A stretch of DNA of 56,543 bases from Oscillospiraceae bacterium. Lineage in GTDB: Bacteria > Bacillota > Clostridia > Oscillospirales > Oscillospiraceae. Both the position numbers and the translations under genes were made by a program. Every line of letters starts with the position of its first letter. Positions within the stretch are counted from its first letter, which is position 1. Positions 19,977-27,428 of the stretch are shown here, one piece after another. The notes below the pieces were generated by a model. The model searched no databases. It saw only the letters and a program-made list of their open reading frames with translations, and was not told where the DNA came from. The stretch is taken from assembly GCA_009779845.1 (NCBI GenBank), contig WRBE01000010.1, forward strand, positions 1 to 56,543. The letters are read 5' to 3'.

Positions 19977-21884
19977 CTATTGATTTTGATTGTTCTCATC
20001 ATGAGCCCCCTCCAACACAAAACAGAGGGTCGCCAGCGGCGGAATGGTCAGATTGAGGCCCTGTTCAAAACCATGCATCCCTATACCCTCGGTGTGTACC
20101 GTGCCGTTTTGGTGGCCTTGACCGCCGTATTCAATATAGTCAGAGTTTAACACCTCTGTATAAACCCCCGCCTCCGGCACGCCGATGCGGTAGTCTGTCC
20201 TTGTGACCGGGGCAAAGTTGCAGAGCACGACAACACACCGGCCCCGTTTATCCCGGCGCAGGAATACGATGATGTTCTGTTCATTGTCCGAGTCACTAAT
20301 CCACTGGAACCCGTCCCAAGAATAATCAATCTCCCACAGGGCAGGGGTGTCTAAGTAGAATCGGTTGAGGGTCTGGATGTAGGTTTTCAACTTGGCGTGC
20401 ATGGGGTAGTCGAGCAAAAACCAGTCTAAGGGCGTTTCATAGTCCCACTCTTTGAACTGGCCGAACTCGGCCCCCATGAAGGTGAGCTTTTTCCCCGGAT
20501 GGGCCATCATATACCCCAAAAACGCCCGAAGCCCCGCAAATTTGGTCTCATAATCACCGGGCATTTTGTCTAACAGTGAGTGCTTTCCGTGTACCACCTC
20601 ATCATGGGACAGGGGCAGGATAAAATTCTCGCTAAAGGCGTAGTGGAACGAGAAGGTGATTTTATTGTGAATCTCTTTCCGGTACAAGGGGTCTACACTG
20701 ACGTATTCCAACATATCGTTCATCCAGCCCATGTTCCACTTGTAGTTAAACCCAAGCCCCCCATCGTGGTCGGGCTTGGTGACCATGGGCCATGCCGTGG
20801 CCTCTTCCGCAATCATCATGGCGTAGGGCTGTGCGTTGAACACGGCTTTGTTTAGCTTGCGTAGGAAAGAAATGGCCTCCAAATTCTCACTGCCGCCCCG
20901 GTGGTTGGGGAACCACTGCCCCGGCTTTCTGCCGTAGCTGAGATATAGCATGGAACTGACCGCATCCACCCGCAAACCGTCAGCGCGGAATTTTTCTAAC
21001 CAGTATACGGCGTTGGATACCAGAAACGACTGCACTTCCGTCCGGCCATAGTCAAAGCACCGGGTGCCCCACTCGTCATGCTCCATCCGATCTTTGCCGT
21101 GACATTCGTACAGCGGCCCACCGTCAAATTCGTAGAGACCGTGGGCGTCCTTGGGAAAATGAGACGGTACCCAGTCTAAAATCACACCGATGTCCGCCTG
21201 ATGGCACAGGTCAATGAACCGCATCAAGTCCTGCGGCGACCCATGCCGCGAGGTGGGCGCATAAAATCCGCAAATCTGATACCCCCACGAGCCGCCAAAG
21301 GGATGCTCCATCACGGGCATGAGTTCCACATGAGTATAGTGCATTTCTTTGATGTAAGGGATGAGCCGCTGGGCAATTTCAGTATAGTTCAGCAATTCTC
21401 CATTGTCCCCCTGTTGCCAAGAACCGAGGTGGAGTTCATAGATATTCATCGGCTTGTCGTACAGGTCGTCTTTTTTTGCCTGCCAAACCGCATCGCCCCA
21501 AGTATAGTCCTCTAAATCACAGACGATAGAGGCGGTTTTCTCGTTAGTTTCGGCGAAAAAAGCGTAGGGATCGGACTTCAACAATACGTCTCCGCCCTCG
21601 GTGACAATCCGAAACTTATACCGCTGGCCGGGTGCGATGCCGTTTCCAATCAACACCTCCCAAACACCACCATCGGAGATGCGGTTGAGCGGGGTTTGCT
21701 CCGGGGCCCAATCGTTCATGTCCCCCACGAGATAGACCGCAGCCGCAGCCGGTGCCCATGTCCGAAATGCTGCCGCACCCCGTACCGGGTCCAGGTGGCA
21801 CCCAAGAAATTCATAGGCCCGATAGTTGGTGCCTTGATGGAACAGGTAGATGGGAAGGTCACTGGGTAGTCGCAGTTCACGCAT
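19977..21884 (-). CDS. glgB: 1,4-alpha-glucan branching enzyme
   Basis: A 635-residue GH13_8/CBM48 enzyme adding alpha-1,6 branches to glycogen. CBM48 spans about 35-115. Barrel motifs are ELMPVMEHPFGGSWGYQ, GLRVDAVSSMLY (nucleophile D), MMIAEEATAWP (acid/base E) and LPLSHDEVVHGK (third D). First gene of the leftward glg operon, with a sigma-A type promoter about 45-70 bp upstream. Confidence 0.96.
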   Translation of the reverse strand: MRELRLPSDLPIYLFHQGTNYRAYEFLGCHLDPVRGAAAFRTWAPAAAAVYLVGDMNDWAPEQTPLNRISDGGVWEVLIGNGIAPGQRYKFRIVTEGGDVLLKSDPYAFFAETNEKTASIVCDLEDYTWGDAVWQAKKDDLYDKPMNIYELHLGSWQQGDNGELLNYTEIAQRLIPYIKEMHYTHVELMPVMEHPFGGSWGYQICGFYAPTSRHGSPQDLMRFIDLCHQADIGVILDWVPSHFPKDAHGLYEFDGGPLYECHGKDRMEHDEWGTRCFDYGRTEVQSFLVSNAVYWLEKFRADGLRVDAVSSMLYLSYGRKPGQWFPNHRGGSENLEAISFLRKLNKAVFNAQPYAMMIAEEATAWPMVTKPDHDGGLGFNYKWNMGWMNDMLEYVSVDPLYRKEIHNKITFSFHYAFSENFILPLSHDEVVHGKHSLLDKMPGDYETKFAGLRAFLGYMMAHPGKKLTFMGAEFGQFKEWDYETPLDWFLLDYPMHAKLKTYIQTLNRFYLDTPALWEIDYSWDGFQWISDSDNEQNIIVFLRRDKRGRCVVVLCNFAPVTRTDYRIGVPEAGVYTEVLNSDYIEYGGQGHQNGTVHTEGIGMHGFEQGLNLTIPPLATLCFVLEGAHDENNQNQ

Positions 21885-21925
21885 GTCATTGCCCCCTCAT
21901 ATCACAGTGTCACCGAACTTGTCTA

Positions 21926-21954
21926 ATTTTACCATGTTTTGGGTGAGGGTGCAA
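21926..21954 (-). promoter_or_regulatory. Promoter of the glycogen operon
   Basis: Minus strand TTGCAC (21949-21954), 17-base spacer, TAAAAT (21926-21931), followed after about 25 nt by GAGGGGG and the glgB start. Confidence 0.65.
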
Positions 21955-22063
21955 GGGGAATTATGGTAAAAAACCGATGATTGTTTTATGAATTGGCAGC
22001 ATGTACGCCATGTAGGGGCGACTATCAATCGCCCGGCCCTTCGCCCCTGCGCATTCCATACCC

Positions 22064-22110
22064 ATAAAAAACCCACCGCCGCATTCCCGGTATCGGGATG
22101 CGGCGGTGGG
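22064..22110 (-). terminator. Strong terminator after the SLH gene
   Basis: A 17-18 bp stem, CCCACCGCCGCAT on the left with ATGCGGCGGTGGG on the right and one bulge, followed on the minus strand by TTTTTTATGGG. It ends the 22,125-23,963 transcript. Confidence 0.92.
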
Positions 22111-22124
22111 TTCTCATTCTGCAA

Positions 22125-23963
22125 TTAATCCAGCATCGGAACAAAGCGCATGAGGATCGTAGCCGCCTGTGCCCGTGTAGCCGTGCCTGTCGGTATAAGC
22201 TGGCCGCCTGTGCCTTGGATGAGTTCGTTGTATACAGCCCAAGCCACGGCATCCTCCGCCCAAGAGCCGACACGGTCTGTATCCGGAAACGCAAGCGCAA
22301 AATCATCCGGGATGTTCACATCTATGTCCGCAAACTGTGCAAAGCGATATATCATGGTGGCAAATTCTTGCCGTGATACTGCGTTTTGCGGTCGGAATCT
22401 TGTTTCGCTTACCCCTTGAACAATGCCGTTTGAGTGTGCCCAAGCGATATAGGGTGCGTACCATCTGCCCTCGGCTACGTCATCAAACGGAGCTGCTGCC
22501 GGGTCACTGGTATCGGCAACCCTGTCGTGGTACATCCGAAACAGTGTGGTGACGACCATGGCCCGGCTAAAATCCATGGTCGGTGCGAATGTGGTTGCCG
22601 CTGTGCCTTGCATGATGCCGTTTTCGTGTACGAATACGACAGCGGGGTGATACCATCTGCCTGCTGCTACATCGGCAAACGGGAATGGGTCAGGGTCGGT
22701 GCCGTTACCGGAACCACCGTTGCCATTGCCACTTCCGTTGCCGGGTAGGTTTTCAATGCCCGGGCAGGGGCCCGGATCAAATACTGTGCCGCTGCCTCTG
22801 GTACGGAAGGCAATGTCGTTATTGTTGAGCGGATGGTTATGTATCGTTGCGCTGGTTGTGTTGATATTTGTAATTTCTGGATTTACCGGCGGGGGAAATG
22901 CCCCTTGGCCTGCAAAGTTATGAGCGAACACCACATCGGCCCCGATCGTAATGTTACGATAGTCTCTGGACTCTAGTGTGGATGAGGACAAACTACTGGT
23001 TTGGCGAACGCTCGTGTAGATTGCACCGCCCCAGCGAACCGCCCGATTACCGGTGAGGAAACCTGCATTGATGGTCAACTGGTGGTTCTGAATATTGATG
23101 CCACCGCCGTCAGTGGCCGCAATGTTATTGCGAATGATTCCATTGTTGATGACAACTTGGGCTGACGAGACAAATCCAACGCCGGGTCTGCGTTCGAACG
23201 TACCAATTCCGCCACCGCTAGTGCTTACCGCTACGTTGCCGATGATTTGTCCGCCATTCATGGTAAAGTAGCTTGGATTGCCATTCAGCGCAATGCCACC
23301 GCCACTAGGTGCTGTATTATTAGCGATCACACCGCCGTTCATGACAAAGGTAGCGTGGCTGACGATACGAACCCCGCCGCCATATAACGTGGAAACGTTG
23401 TTTCGAATCTCGCTGCCATCCTCCATGGTAAAGTAGCTGGTGCCACCGACTGGACCGCTGCCGAAGATGTTTACACCGGATCCGAAGCGGTAGCGGGAGT
23501 TTTCAATGATAGCGCCTGCTCTCATGACAAGCGTTCCGTTTGAACTAACGCCGCCGCTGTGATGTGTAATGGTGCCTGGTGTGCGCTCTCCACTGAGTAC
23601 AATATTTTCCAAAGTCAAACTACTGCGGTACCCTCGGTGATCAGGGCCGGAGACCTCAAAATGCCGCCGATTTTCTAGTTCTTGATAAATTGTCCGGCGT
23701 GCACCAGCACTGGTGAGCACAATATTACGTCCCTGGCGGATATCAAGCCGCAACGTATTCGTGATCACGATGTCATTTGTCAACGCAATGGTCACTTGCG
23801 TCTCATCGGTGGGCGCATTTTGGATCGCCGCTCTGAGTTCGGCTTCTGTACTGACTTGCACTGCGTTTTCTGCACTGTCGGTGATAGCAAAGGCAACACC
23901 GGGTGTGCTGAACAGTAGTGCCAGCACCAAGACTAGGGCTAAGATTTTTTTTGCTTTTTGCAT
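22125..23963 (-). CDS. Secreted SLH-anchored beta-helix surface protein
   Basis: A 612-residue exported protein. Residues 1-26 are a signal peptide (MQKAKKI, a hydrophobic run, AFA cut site). Residues about 40-390 are Ala/Gly/Asn-rich repeats of the type GGGI/V-x-NGG-x-I-x-NN-x-A, the pattern of a right-handed parallel beta-helix. A Gly/Asn linker leads to three SLH modules (about 435-612; WYHPAVVFVHENGIMQG, WYAPYIAWAHSNGIVQG, WAEDAVAWAVYNELIQG) that bind secondary cell-wall polymer. It may be an adhesin or polysaccharide-acting protein; no catalytic residues are assignable. SD AGGAGG precedes the ATG. Confidence 0.85.
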   Translation of the reverse strand: MQKAKKILALVLVLALLFSTPGVAFAITDSAENAVQVSTEAELRAAIQNAPTDETQVTIALTNDIVITNTLRLDIRQGRNIVLTSAGARRTIYQELENRRHFEVSGPDHRGYRSSLTLENIVLSGERTPGTITHHSGGVSSNGTLVMRAGAIIENSRYRFGSGVNIFGSGPVGGTSYFTMEDGSEIRNNVSTLYGGGVRIVSHATFVMNGGVIANNTAPSGGGIALNGNPSYFTMNGGQIIGNVAVSTSGGGIGTFERRPGVGFVSSAQVVINNGIIRNNIAATDGGGINIQNHQLTINAGFLTGNRAVRWGGAIYTSVRQTSSLSSSTLESRDYRNITIGADVVFAHNFAGQGAFPPPVNPEITNINTTSATIHNHPLNNNDIAFRTRGSGTVFDPGPCPGIENLPGNGSGNGNGGSGNGTDPDPFPFADVAAGRWYHPAVVFVHENGIMQGTAATTFAPTMDFSRAMVVTTLFRMYHDRVADTSDPAAAPFDDVAEGRWYAPYIAWAHSNGIVQGVSETRFRPQNAVSRQEFATMIYRFAQFADIDVNIPDDFALAFPDTDRVGSWAEDAVAWAVYNELIQGTGGQLIPTGTATRAQAATILMRFVPMLD

Positions 23964-24022
23964 TGTTGTTTCGTGCCTCCTGATAGGGATTTCATAAGTC
24001 TTCTAAATAACATTACTTGTTT

Positions 24023-24051
24023 ATTAAACCATGTTTTTATGAATTTGTCAA
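24023..24051 (-). promoter_or_regulatory. Promoter of the SLH gene
   Basis: Minus strand TTGACA (24046-24051), 17-base spacer, TTTAAT (24023-24028), about 55 nt ahead of the start codon. Confidence 0.7.
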
Positions 24052-24214
24052 GTAATTATTGGATAAGCGTCAAATACCGTCCTCGCTTCGCCTTTTCCAA
24101 CATAGTCACTCTTTCTTTCCATTTCAAATTTGGCCTCCGCAAAATAAGGGCGATGCTGTTTCCGCATCTCCCTTATAGGTTTTGAAGCGTATTACATTCG
24201 ATTTGTATAAGCCC

Positions 24215-24514
24215 CTAAAAAAACACCCCTCGTTTTTTCCCTCTGCTGTCCCGCCCTGCATGACGGCGGGGTTCGCCCTCCATATCCACCAAGATAATAT
24301 CCTCCCCGATTTTACTGATTTGCGCCCATGGGATGACGAAGTCATCTTCCCTGCCGAACAACCCAAAAAACCGGGCGGGGCCAGGTACCAATAGGGCCGT
24401 GACCTGCCCCTCGGGCAAGGATATGACTGCATCGTAGACAAACCCCAGCCGGTGACCCGTGTTGAGGTTGATGATTTCTTTGTACCGCAGTTCTGCCACC
24501 GTTGTTTGCATCAT
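24215..24514 (-). CDS. YlmC/YmxH family PRC-barrel protein
   Basis: A 99-residue single PRC-barrel protein. The core is ELRYKEIINLNTGHRLGFVYDAVISLPEGQV, then ALLVPGP and IPWAQISKIGEDIILVD. The YlmC/YmxH group is nearly restricted to endospore formers and is often annotated as sporulation-linked, though its role is not settled. It is divergent from the MFS gene, with about 100 bp between the two starts. The basic tail SRGKKRGVFF is poorly conserved in the family. Confidence 0.82.
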   Translation of the reverse strand: MMQTTVAELRYKEIINLNTGHRLGFVYDAVISLPEGQVTALLVPGPARFFGLFGREDDFVIPWAQISKIGEDIILVDMEGEPRRHAGRDSRGKKRGVFF

Positions 24515-24618
24515 GGAATCACCTCTTCCCTTTTGGTACAGGATATTCCACAGATAGATTGTACTATGTCCCCCTTTGTGTTACCATAAGTGAAGTGTCT
24601 CAAGAACAGGAGAATCCC

Positions 24619-25791
24619 ATGACAGACAAGAAACGCAACTATTTGATATTAGGCATCGTCTACCTCACCTTCATCGCACTGGGCATACAAGAGGTCGCTG
24701 GGGTGGCTTGGCCCGCCATCCGCTATGACTTGGGCCTGCCCCTAGAGTGGGCGGGGGCCATGATGATCGTAAACTCGACCCTGTTCGCCCTGACCAGCAG
24801 CCAACTGGGGCGGATATCCAAGCGGCTGGGACTAGAGCGTATTACACTATTAGGCACGGTGTGTATGGCACTGGGTCTCACGGGCATTGCCTTGGCCCCG
24901 TCTTTCCCTTTTATTATCGGTGCTACGACCTTTCTTGGAGTGGGTGCCGGGTTCGTTGACCCCAGTGTGAACTCGTATATGGCCCGCTCGTTTTCCACCA
25001 AACTCAACAACTGGCTCCACTGTTTTTGGGGCATGGGTGCCATGATTGGCCCCATTATCATGACCCGGATGATTCACGTCTCCGGCTGGCGGCCGGGGTA
25101 TATTGCGGTGGCCGCATTCTTAGGCGTGACGGCCTTGGTGCTTCTTGTTAGCATTCTGCGCGGCGTTTGGAACAACACAGGTACCCTCGATCAAGCGGAA
25201 CAGTCGAGCATAGACAACGAGGCCCATTATCTCACCAAAAAGCGATATTTGTTCACCGCCGTGTTCTTTTTCTTCCTCTTCGGCACGTTAGAGCATTCTA
25301 TGGGCTTCTGGATCACCAGCGTCTTGATTGAGTCCCGCGGCATGTACATCGGCATTGCGGGTCTGTATCCGGCGGTCTATTTCGGCTTTATTATGGTGGG
25401 CCGAATTCTGTTCGGATTTGTGGCGGAAAAGATGCAGGATGCTGGAATTATTCGCATCGGCTTTTGCGTGGCCGCCGTTGGCGTGTTGATCCTGCTGTTC
25501 ACCGGCCATATTGCAGGGATGGCGTTAACGGGCCTCGGTTTCGCCCCGATTTTCCCCTGTGTCATGCACGCCAACGCCGCTCGTTTCCACCCGGACGTGT
25601 TCACCAAACTGGTGGGCTACCAACTGGCCGCATTAGGGGCTGGGATTGCAATCTTGTCGTCTCTGACCGGACAAGTGTTGTCCCATATTTCTCTAGAGGC
25701 CCTGTTCCCTATCGCCCTTGGCCTCATCGCAATCACATGGGCCATTAATGAGAGTTTGGAACGGGCGTTGGTAAAAACCGCCGGAAAATAG
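24619..25791 (+). CDS. Major facilitator superfamily transporter
   Basis: A 390-residue protein with about 12 hydrophobic helices, MFS topology. LGRISKRLGLERI (about 60-72) is the loop 2-3 motif A variant, and LFGFVAEKM (about 262) the matching loop in the second half. The substrate cannot be told; the sequence resembles the sugar or FsrA-like permeases. The start at 24619 has AGGAG seven bases upstream; the frame is open further upstream without an SD. Its stop lies 14 bp before the sigG promoter. Confidence 0.85.
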   Translation: MTDKKRNYLILGIVYLTFIALGIQEVAGVAWPAIRYDLGLPLEWAGAMMIVNSTLFALTSSQLGRISKRLGLERITLLGTVCMALGLTGIALAPSFPFIIGATTFLGVGAGFVDPSVNSYMARSFSTKLNNWLHCFWGMGAMIGPIIMTRMIHVSGWRPGYIAVAAFLGVTALVLLVSILRGVWNNTGTLDQAEQSSIDNEAHYLTKKRYLFTAVFFFFLFGTLEHSMGFWITSVLIESRGMYIGIAGLYPAVYFGFIMVGRILFGFVAEKMQDAGIIRIGFCVAAVGVLILLFTGHIAGMALTGLGFAPIFPCVMHANAARFHPDVFTKLVGYQLAALGAGIAILSSLTGQVLSHISLEALFPIALGLIAITWAINESLERALVKTAGK

Positions 25792-25804
25792 CGAGAAATT
25801 AGCC

Positions 25805-25834
25805 GTATCAAAGCAAGCCCCCCCGGAGATACTA
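25805..25834 (+). promoter_or_regulatory. sigG: Sigma-F-type promoter of sigG
   Basis: GTATC (25805-25809), 15-base spacer, GGAGATACTA (25825-25834). The -10 box fits the Bacillus sigma-F consensus GGNNANAHTR at every position and the -35 fits GYATA in four of five. sigG (spoIIIG) is a known sigma-F target in the forespore. The expected start near 25,841 gives a leader of about 20 nt. Confidence 0.75.
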
Positions 25835-25857
25835 GGTGTATCAAAGGGGGGCTTTTT
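25815..25857 (+). terminator. Terminator-like hairpin that embeds the sigG promoter and SD
   Basis: AAGCCCCCC (25815-25823) pairs with GGGGGGCTT (25846-25854), followed by TTTTT (25853-25857). It can end MFS readthrough. The sigma-F -10 box lies in the loop and the 3' arm is the sigG Shine-Dalgarno AAAGGGGGG. In a readthrough RNA the SD would be hidden; in RNA started at the sigma-F promoter the left arm is absent and the SD is free. Confidence 0.75.
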
Positions 25858-25859
25858 GT

Positions 25860-26276
25860 ATGCAGGGCAAAGTTGAAATCTGCGGGGTCAATACGGCAAA
25901 GCTGAAAGTGCTCTCTAACGATGAGATTACAGACCTGCTCCGCCGCACCAAAGAGGGCGACTGGGAGGCACGGCAGGCGCTCATTTCCGGCAATCTTCGC
26001 TTGGTTCTCTCGGTGATTCAAAAATTCCTCAACCGAGGCGAGAATGTAGACGACCTGTTCCAAGTGGGTTGTATCGGGCTGATTAAGGCCATTGATAATT
26101 TTGATATTAGTCAAAACGTACGTTTTTCCACGTATGGGGTTCCGATGATTATCACTAGGGGAAAACCGGAGAAAGAAACCCCTTATGATGCGTACAAAAC
26201 AAGGAAAACCAAGGCTTTGCAACTCTCAGTTCTACTATCACAAGACCAAAGAAGCGTGGCGGGAAAACTTTATTGA
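25860..26276 (+). CDS. sigG: sigG 5' part (RNA polymerase sigma-G, interrupted)
   Basis: The forespore-specific sigma-70 family factor, cut by an inserted element. Codons 1-98 (to 26,153) are true SigG: KVEICGVNTAKL near the start, then NLRLVLSVIQKFLNRG, DDLFQVGCIGLIKAIDNFD and RFSTYGVPMII, covering regions 2.1 to mid 2.4. The following 40 codons come from the element, giving a 138-residue hybrid that keeps core-binding region 2 but lacks regions 3 and 4. The start at 25860 has AAAGGGGGG eight bases upstream and matches the known N-terminus. The 3' part is at 51,384-51,860; joined length is 256 residues, as in known sigma-G proteins. Confidence 0.97.
   Translation: MQGKVEICGVNTAKLKVLSNDEITDLLRRTKEGDWEARQALISGNLRLVLSVIQKFLNRGENVDDLFQVGCIGLIKAIDNFDISQNVRFSTYGVPMIITRGKPEKETPYDAYKTRKTKALQLSVLLSQDQRSVAGKLY
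26140..26166 (+). other. attL: left junction of the sigG element
   Basis: The 14-bp core TTCCGATGATTATC (26140-26153) is repeated exactly at 51370-51383. The element-side arm TTATCACTAGGGGAAAAC (26149-26166) is the inverted partner, 16 of 18, of the arm GTTTTCGCCTAGCGATAA at the right end. The centre of the inferred attP falls between 26142 and 26143, giving CC as the probable crossover dinucleotide. Confidence 0.9.
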
Positions 26277-26586
26277 GCAATACCACGCCATCCGTGCCAC
26301 CTCCGCCGCCATGTACAACCGAGAACGACAACCGGGCACCCCCGCTTGGGTATCTGTGGCGGGGATGTTTGCAATCACGAAGTGGTACGACTGGCTCACC
26401 TTCTGCGACATTGTGCCATACATAGCAAAACGAAACCCGGCGCGCGGGCGGGTCAAGACGGTAGATATTACACTGACACGAGAGGTGAACATTCCGGGTG
26501 ATCCGAAGTTTTCTCGGTTTCTGGAAGAGAACGCGTGGCTGGGGAGCCAGGAAAAAACCGTGCGGCGGGTGCCGTGGGATTTTTAG
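26185..26586 (+). CDS. Element left-end hypothetical protein
   Basis: A 133-residue basic protein, rich in Arg, Lys and Trp, that I do not recognise. It begins in a different frame inside the sigG hybrid ORF (overlap 92 bp) and is the first gene inside attL. The SD is weak (GGAG 13 bases before the ATG; a second ATG follows at once). Its place under the sigG sigma-F promoter means that, when the element is integrated, it should be transcribed in the forespore. A recombination directionality factor or other excision trigger is possible but is pure inference from position. Confidence 0.55.
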   Translation: MMRTKQGKPRLCNSQFYYHKTKEAWRENFIEQYHAIRATSAAMYNRERQPGTPAWVSVAGMFAITKWYDWLTFCDIVPYIAKRNPARGRVKTVDITLTREVNIPGDPKFSRFLEENAWLGSQEKTVRRVPWDF

Positions 26587-26622
26587 GGTTGTTCTGTGGG
26601 CATGTAGTAATAGAGTAGCGCA

Positions 26623-26651
26623 TTGAAAAGAGCGGTTTGTTCTGTTATAAT
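26623..26651 (+). promoter_or_regulatory. Sigma-A promoter before the McrB-like remnant
   Basis: TTGAAA (26623-26628), 17-base spacer, TATAAT (26646-26651). Confidence 0.75.
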
Positions 26652-26728
26652 TGTCGCAAAGGTCGAAATGTACGCTTTTATGGGGGTTATGGTAAGGCTT
26701 ATAAAAATTGATTGGGAGGGTTTTTAGA

Positions 26729-27328
26729 ATGAGCGAAAATCACGCAGGGACTTATGTGGGGAAAATTATTAAGGATCCACGCTATCAAGCTGGTTCTTTA
26801 AGCGGAGCATACTACTTCAAAATAGAAGATGGTACAATAATTGACGATGAAAGTATGATTTGTCTGAAGCGTGCGAAGGATTCCAAACAAAAAAAAATTT
26901 TAGATGGCCTTATAGGAAAATCCGTCAGTTTAATGATTATGGAAAATGCACTTAAAAAACCAGATGTATATATGCCCTCAAAAATTCAATGCACTTACTG
27001 GCTTGACCATCCAGAGTGGTTCGGAAAAAACCTTCTCAAAAACTTAGAGCAAGAACCTGACGCTGTGCCAGATACTAGTGCATCCAACCCAAAAGAAAAA
27101 AACCACCAAAACCAAAACATCATCCTCTACGGCGCACCCGGCACAGGAAAAACTTACAACTCCGTACACCGTGCATTGTCCATTATTGATGAGGAGTCGC
27201 TTGAAGAGCTAAATAGTGACCAAGATGTGTTTGAGCTTTACCGCACGCTTAATGTGAAGGTTAAATTTCTTAACTTGGAAAATCCCGACTTTGATTTTGT
27301 GAACCAATTATTCAAAACAGAGGGCTAG
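26729..27328 (+). pseudogene. Truncated McrB-like AAA+ protein
   Basis: A 199-residue remnant. The N-terminal ~110 residues are an unassigned, possibly DNA-binding domain. Then comes NIILYGAPGTGKTYN (about 130-145), the Walker A region characteristic of McrB-type restriction GTPases, but the protein stops about 50 residues later, before Walker B, the signature NTAD loop and the arginine finger. No McrC nuclease gene follows. Start at 26729 from GGGAGGG eight bases upstream. It is probably the leftover of a restriction system cut down by deletion, although its promoter and SD look intact. Confidence 0.65.
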
Positions 27329-27350
27329 GGTTTTGCCCCGCTCTCCGCTC

Positions 27351-27379
27351 TTGACAAGCCGACTGTTTCCGTGTATAAT
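27351..27379 (+). promoter_or_regulatory. Perfect consensus sigma-A promoter
   Basis: TTGACA (27351-27356), 17-base spacer, TATAAT (27374-27379), about 50 bp before the ATPase gene. Confidence 0.88.
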
Positions 27380-27428
27380 TCATCAAATCAAGATTTGTAA
27401 AATCACGCTTTGAAAGTTGGTGTGTTCT

